Assembly (NCBI GenBank): GCA_035533815.1
Contig: DATLTB010000063.1
Span: 1 to 8,231 of the forward strand
Length of the DNA stretch: 8,231 nt
DNA from: JANWKA01 sp035533815
Lineage (GTDB): Bacteria > Bacteroidota > Bacteroidia > Chitinophagales > Chitinophagaceae
Direction of reading: 5' to 3'
The translations under genes were made by a program, and so were the position numbers. Shown here one piece after another: positions 6,510-8,231 of this stretch (positions are counted from its first letter, which is position 1; every line of letters starts with the position of its first letter). Under the pieces are notes generated by a model. The model saw only the letters and a program-made list of their open reading frames with translations, was not told where the DNA came from and made no database searches.

Positions 6510-8231
6510 TCAGGGATGCACCGTAAATGCTGCGGCCGTTACATGGAGGGTACCGCCCTTCACCTGGGTCAGGGGAGGCTGATATTTCCGGACAGTCTGG
6601 TTACTTGTACTGGAAGGGTGACTATAGATATTGGCCAGGGAAGGGGCAATCACCAGCGAAACGATGGACATGAGTTTGATCAGGATATTCATGGAAGGCC
6701 CCGAGGTATCTTTGAATGGATCACCTACGGTATCCCCGGTGACGGAGGCTTTATGATAATCAGAGCCTTTATAATATATCTGTCCATTGATTTCAGCACC
6801 CTTTTCAAATGATTTTTTGGCGTTATCCCAGGCTCCTCCGGCATTGGACTGGAACATGCCCATGAGTACCCCGGTTACGGTGACTCCGGCCAGTACACCT
6901 CCCAGTACCTCGGGACCGAAGGCAAACCCTACCACTACGGGGACTACCAGGGCAATGGCCCCGGGGGCTAACATGGCCCGGATGGATGCATTGGTGGAAA
7001 TAGCCACGCATTTTTCATATTCCGGTTTCCCTTTTCCCTCCAGGATTCCGGGTATTTCCCTGAACTGTCTTCGCACCTCTTCCACCATGCTCATGGCTGC
7101 CCGTCCCACGGCAGCAATGGCCAGGGAAGAAAAGATAAAGGGAATAACCGCGCCCACAAATAGACCGGCCAGGACCTTGGCCTGATAAATATCGATATGC
7201 TGCCTGGCCGGATCCGGCATGGCCACGCCCACAAAAGCGGCAAACAGGGCCAGGGAGGTCAGGGCAGCAGAGGCAATGGCAAATCCTTTGCCGGTCGCGG
7301 CAGTCGTGTTACCCACGGCATCCAGGATATCTGTTTTCTCCCGGACTTCCTTGGGAAGTTTGCTCATCTCGGCAATGCCTCCTGCATTGTCTGCAATAGG
7401 GCCGAACGCATCAATGGATAATTGCATCGCTGTGGTCGCCATCATTCCTGCTGCAGCAATGGCCACTCCATAAAGTCCTGCCAGGGCAAATGAACCATAG
7501 ATCCCGCCGGCCAGCACCAGCATGGGAAGCAGGGTGGATTCCATGCCAACCGCCAGTCCCGCGATAATATTGGTGGCATGGCCGGTAGAAGATTGCCGGA
7601 CAATGGACAGGACAGGGCGTTTGCCCATGGCCGTATAATATTCCGTGATCACGCTCATCAAGGTTCCCACCACGAGGCCCACCATCACGGCACCGAATAC
7701 TCCCAGGGAGGAAAAGGACCTATCGCGCAGCACCATTTCCTTGGGCAGCATGCCGGTTATGATAAAATAAGAGGTGATGGCAGTGAGAATGACTGCAATC
7801 CAGTTACCCTTATTCAGGGCCTGCTGTACGCTGTGTCCTTCCTTAACCCGGACAAAATAGGTGCTCAGGATGGAAAGCATCGTCCCCGCTCCGGCAATGA
7901 CCATGGGTAAAATGACCGGAGAAAGTCCGTTGAAGGCATCGTGGGCGTGTATTTCCCGGCCCAGCACTACGGTACCAATTATAGTAGATACAAATGATCC
8001 GAAAAGATCAGCGCCCATTCCGGCCACATCTCCCACATTATCACCGACATTGTCGGCAATGGTAGCCGGATTGCGGGGATCATCCTCAGGAATGCCAGCT
8101 TCTACCTTCCCGACCAGATCTGCCCCGACATCTGCTGCTTTGGTGTAAATTCCTCCGCCGACACGGGCAAACAGGGCGATGCTTTCCGCTCCCAATGAAA
8201 ATCCGGTCAGGGCTTCCAGGACACGGATCAG
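6510..8231 (-). CDS. hppA: Membrane-bound proton-translocating pyrophosphatase, C-terminal 573 residues (5' end outside window)
   Basis: This inner-membrane pump couples pyrophosphate hydrolysis to ion export. Seen, numbering from the window edge: the substrate and Mg-binding motif DVGADLVGKVE (34-44), IPEDDPRNP (47-55), DNVGDNVGDVAG (60-71), DAFGPIADNAGGIAE (274-288), GGAWDNAKKSFEKG (465-478) and GDTVGDPFKDTSGPS (499-513). All catalytic motifs in view are present. GNTTAATGKG at 307-316 has Ala and Gly where potassium-independent enzymes have Lys and Thr, so it should be potassium-dependent. The gating glutamate is absent from helix 6 (DLFGSFVS, 75-82) and present in helix 5 (LGAES, Glu 16), the Flavobacterium johnsoniae type, known as a proton pump. 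About 43 residues follow the usual SLVIAP end. The coding frame continues past 8231, so the TTG at 8195 is not a start. The stop is 103 bases from blaI, which has its own promoter. Confidence 0.96.
   Translation of the reverse strand: MIRVLEALTGFSLGAESIALFARVGGGIYTKAADVGADLVGKVEAGIPEDDPRNPATIADNVGDNVGDVAGMGADLFGSFVSTIIGTVVLGREIHAHDAFNGLSPVILPMVIAGAGTMLSILSTYFVRVKEGHSVQQALNKGNWIAVILTAITSYFIITGMLPKEMVLRDRSFSSLGVFGAVMVGLVVGTLMSVITEYYTAMGKRPVLSIVRQSSTGHATNIIAGLAVGMESTLLPMLVLAGGIYGSFALAGLYGVAIAAAGMMATTAMQLSIDAFGPIADNAGGIAEMSKLPKEVREKTDILDAVGNTTAATGKGFAIASAALTSLALFAAFVGVAMPDPARQHIDIYQAKVLAGLFVGAVIPFIFSSLAIAAVGRAAMSMVEEVRRQFREIPGILEGKGKPEYEKCVAISTNASIRAMLAPGAIALVVPVVVGFAFGPEVLGGVLAGVTVTGVLMGMFQSNAGGAWDNAKKSFEKGAEINGQIYYKGSDYHKASVTGDTVGDPFKDTSGPSMNILIKLMSIVSLVIAPSLANIYSHPSSTSNQTVRKYQPPLTQVKGGTLHVTAAAFTVHP

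Noticed and set aside
6492..6510. Imperfect AACAGG/CCTTGTT hairpin after the hppA stop
   Set aside because: It has a bulge, a short stem and no T-run immediately after on the minus strand, so it is not a convincing terminator.

Overview
The window looks like chromosomal DNA of a member of the Bacteroidota. The evidence is a membrane pyrophosphatase of the Flavobacterium-like type, an eight-helix FtsX/MacB-type permease without its own ATPase, a blaI/M56 pair with a long periplasmic tail, and a TAnnTTFG-class -7 promoter element of the form TAnnTTTG. No 16S or other marker gene is present, so I cannot place it below phylum.

Left part (1-3991, plus strand, AT-rich, visibly decaying). It opens with the last 70 codons of an IS200/IS605-type TnpB nuclease. 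The end of that gene is folded into nested inverted repeats, as expected for an element right end and its guide-RNA scaffold. A 540-base gene-free stretch follows, with several hairpins and a doubled CGGACA operator-like site. Next comes a 798-codon FtsX-family permease gene interrupted by one in-frame TAA at codon 40, where relatives usually have a tyrosine. After another 400-base gene-free stretch lies a small MNT-family nucleotidyltransferase gene. Its reading frame is broken near codon 5 by one extra A in an A-run. An ATGA overlap after it leads into a 39-codon remnant of what may have been its HEPN partner.

Right part (3934-8231, minus strand, richer in GC, intact). Reading leftward: hppA (membrane pyrophosphatase, 5' end outside the window), then blaI (winged-helix repressor), then ten bases later an M56 (BlaR1/MecR1-like) membrane metallopeptidase gene. 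Between hppA and blaI sit two perfect palindromes TACGAA-N4-TTCGTA, 24 bp apart. They bracket a perfect Bacteroidota -7 element (TACATTTG). This reads as an autoregulated signal-transduction operon: BlaI represses its own promoter and the M56 protease relieves repression when it senses an envelope signal. No beta-lactamase gene is present, so the target need not be antibiotic resistance.

I found no clear novel multi-gene system. The best observations are the complete blaI control region, the shifted gating glutamate in the pyrophosphatase, two single-base gene breakages close together, and the TnpB 3' end with its likely omega-RNA structure.
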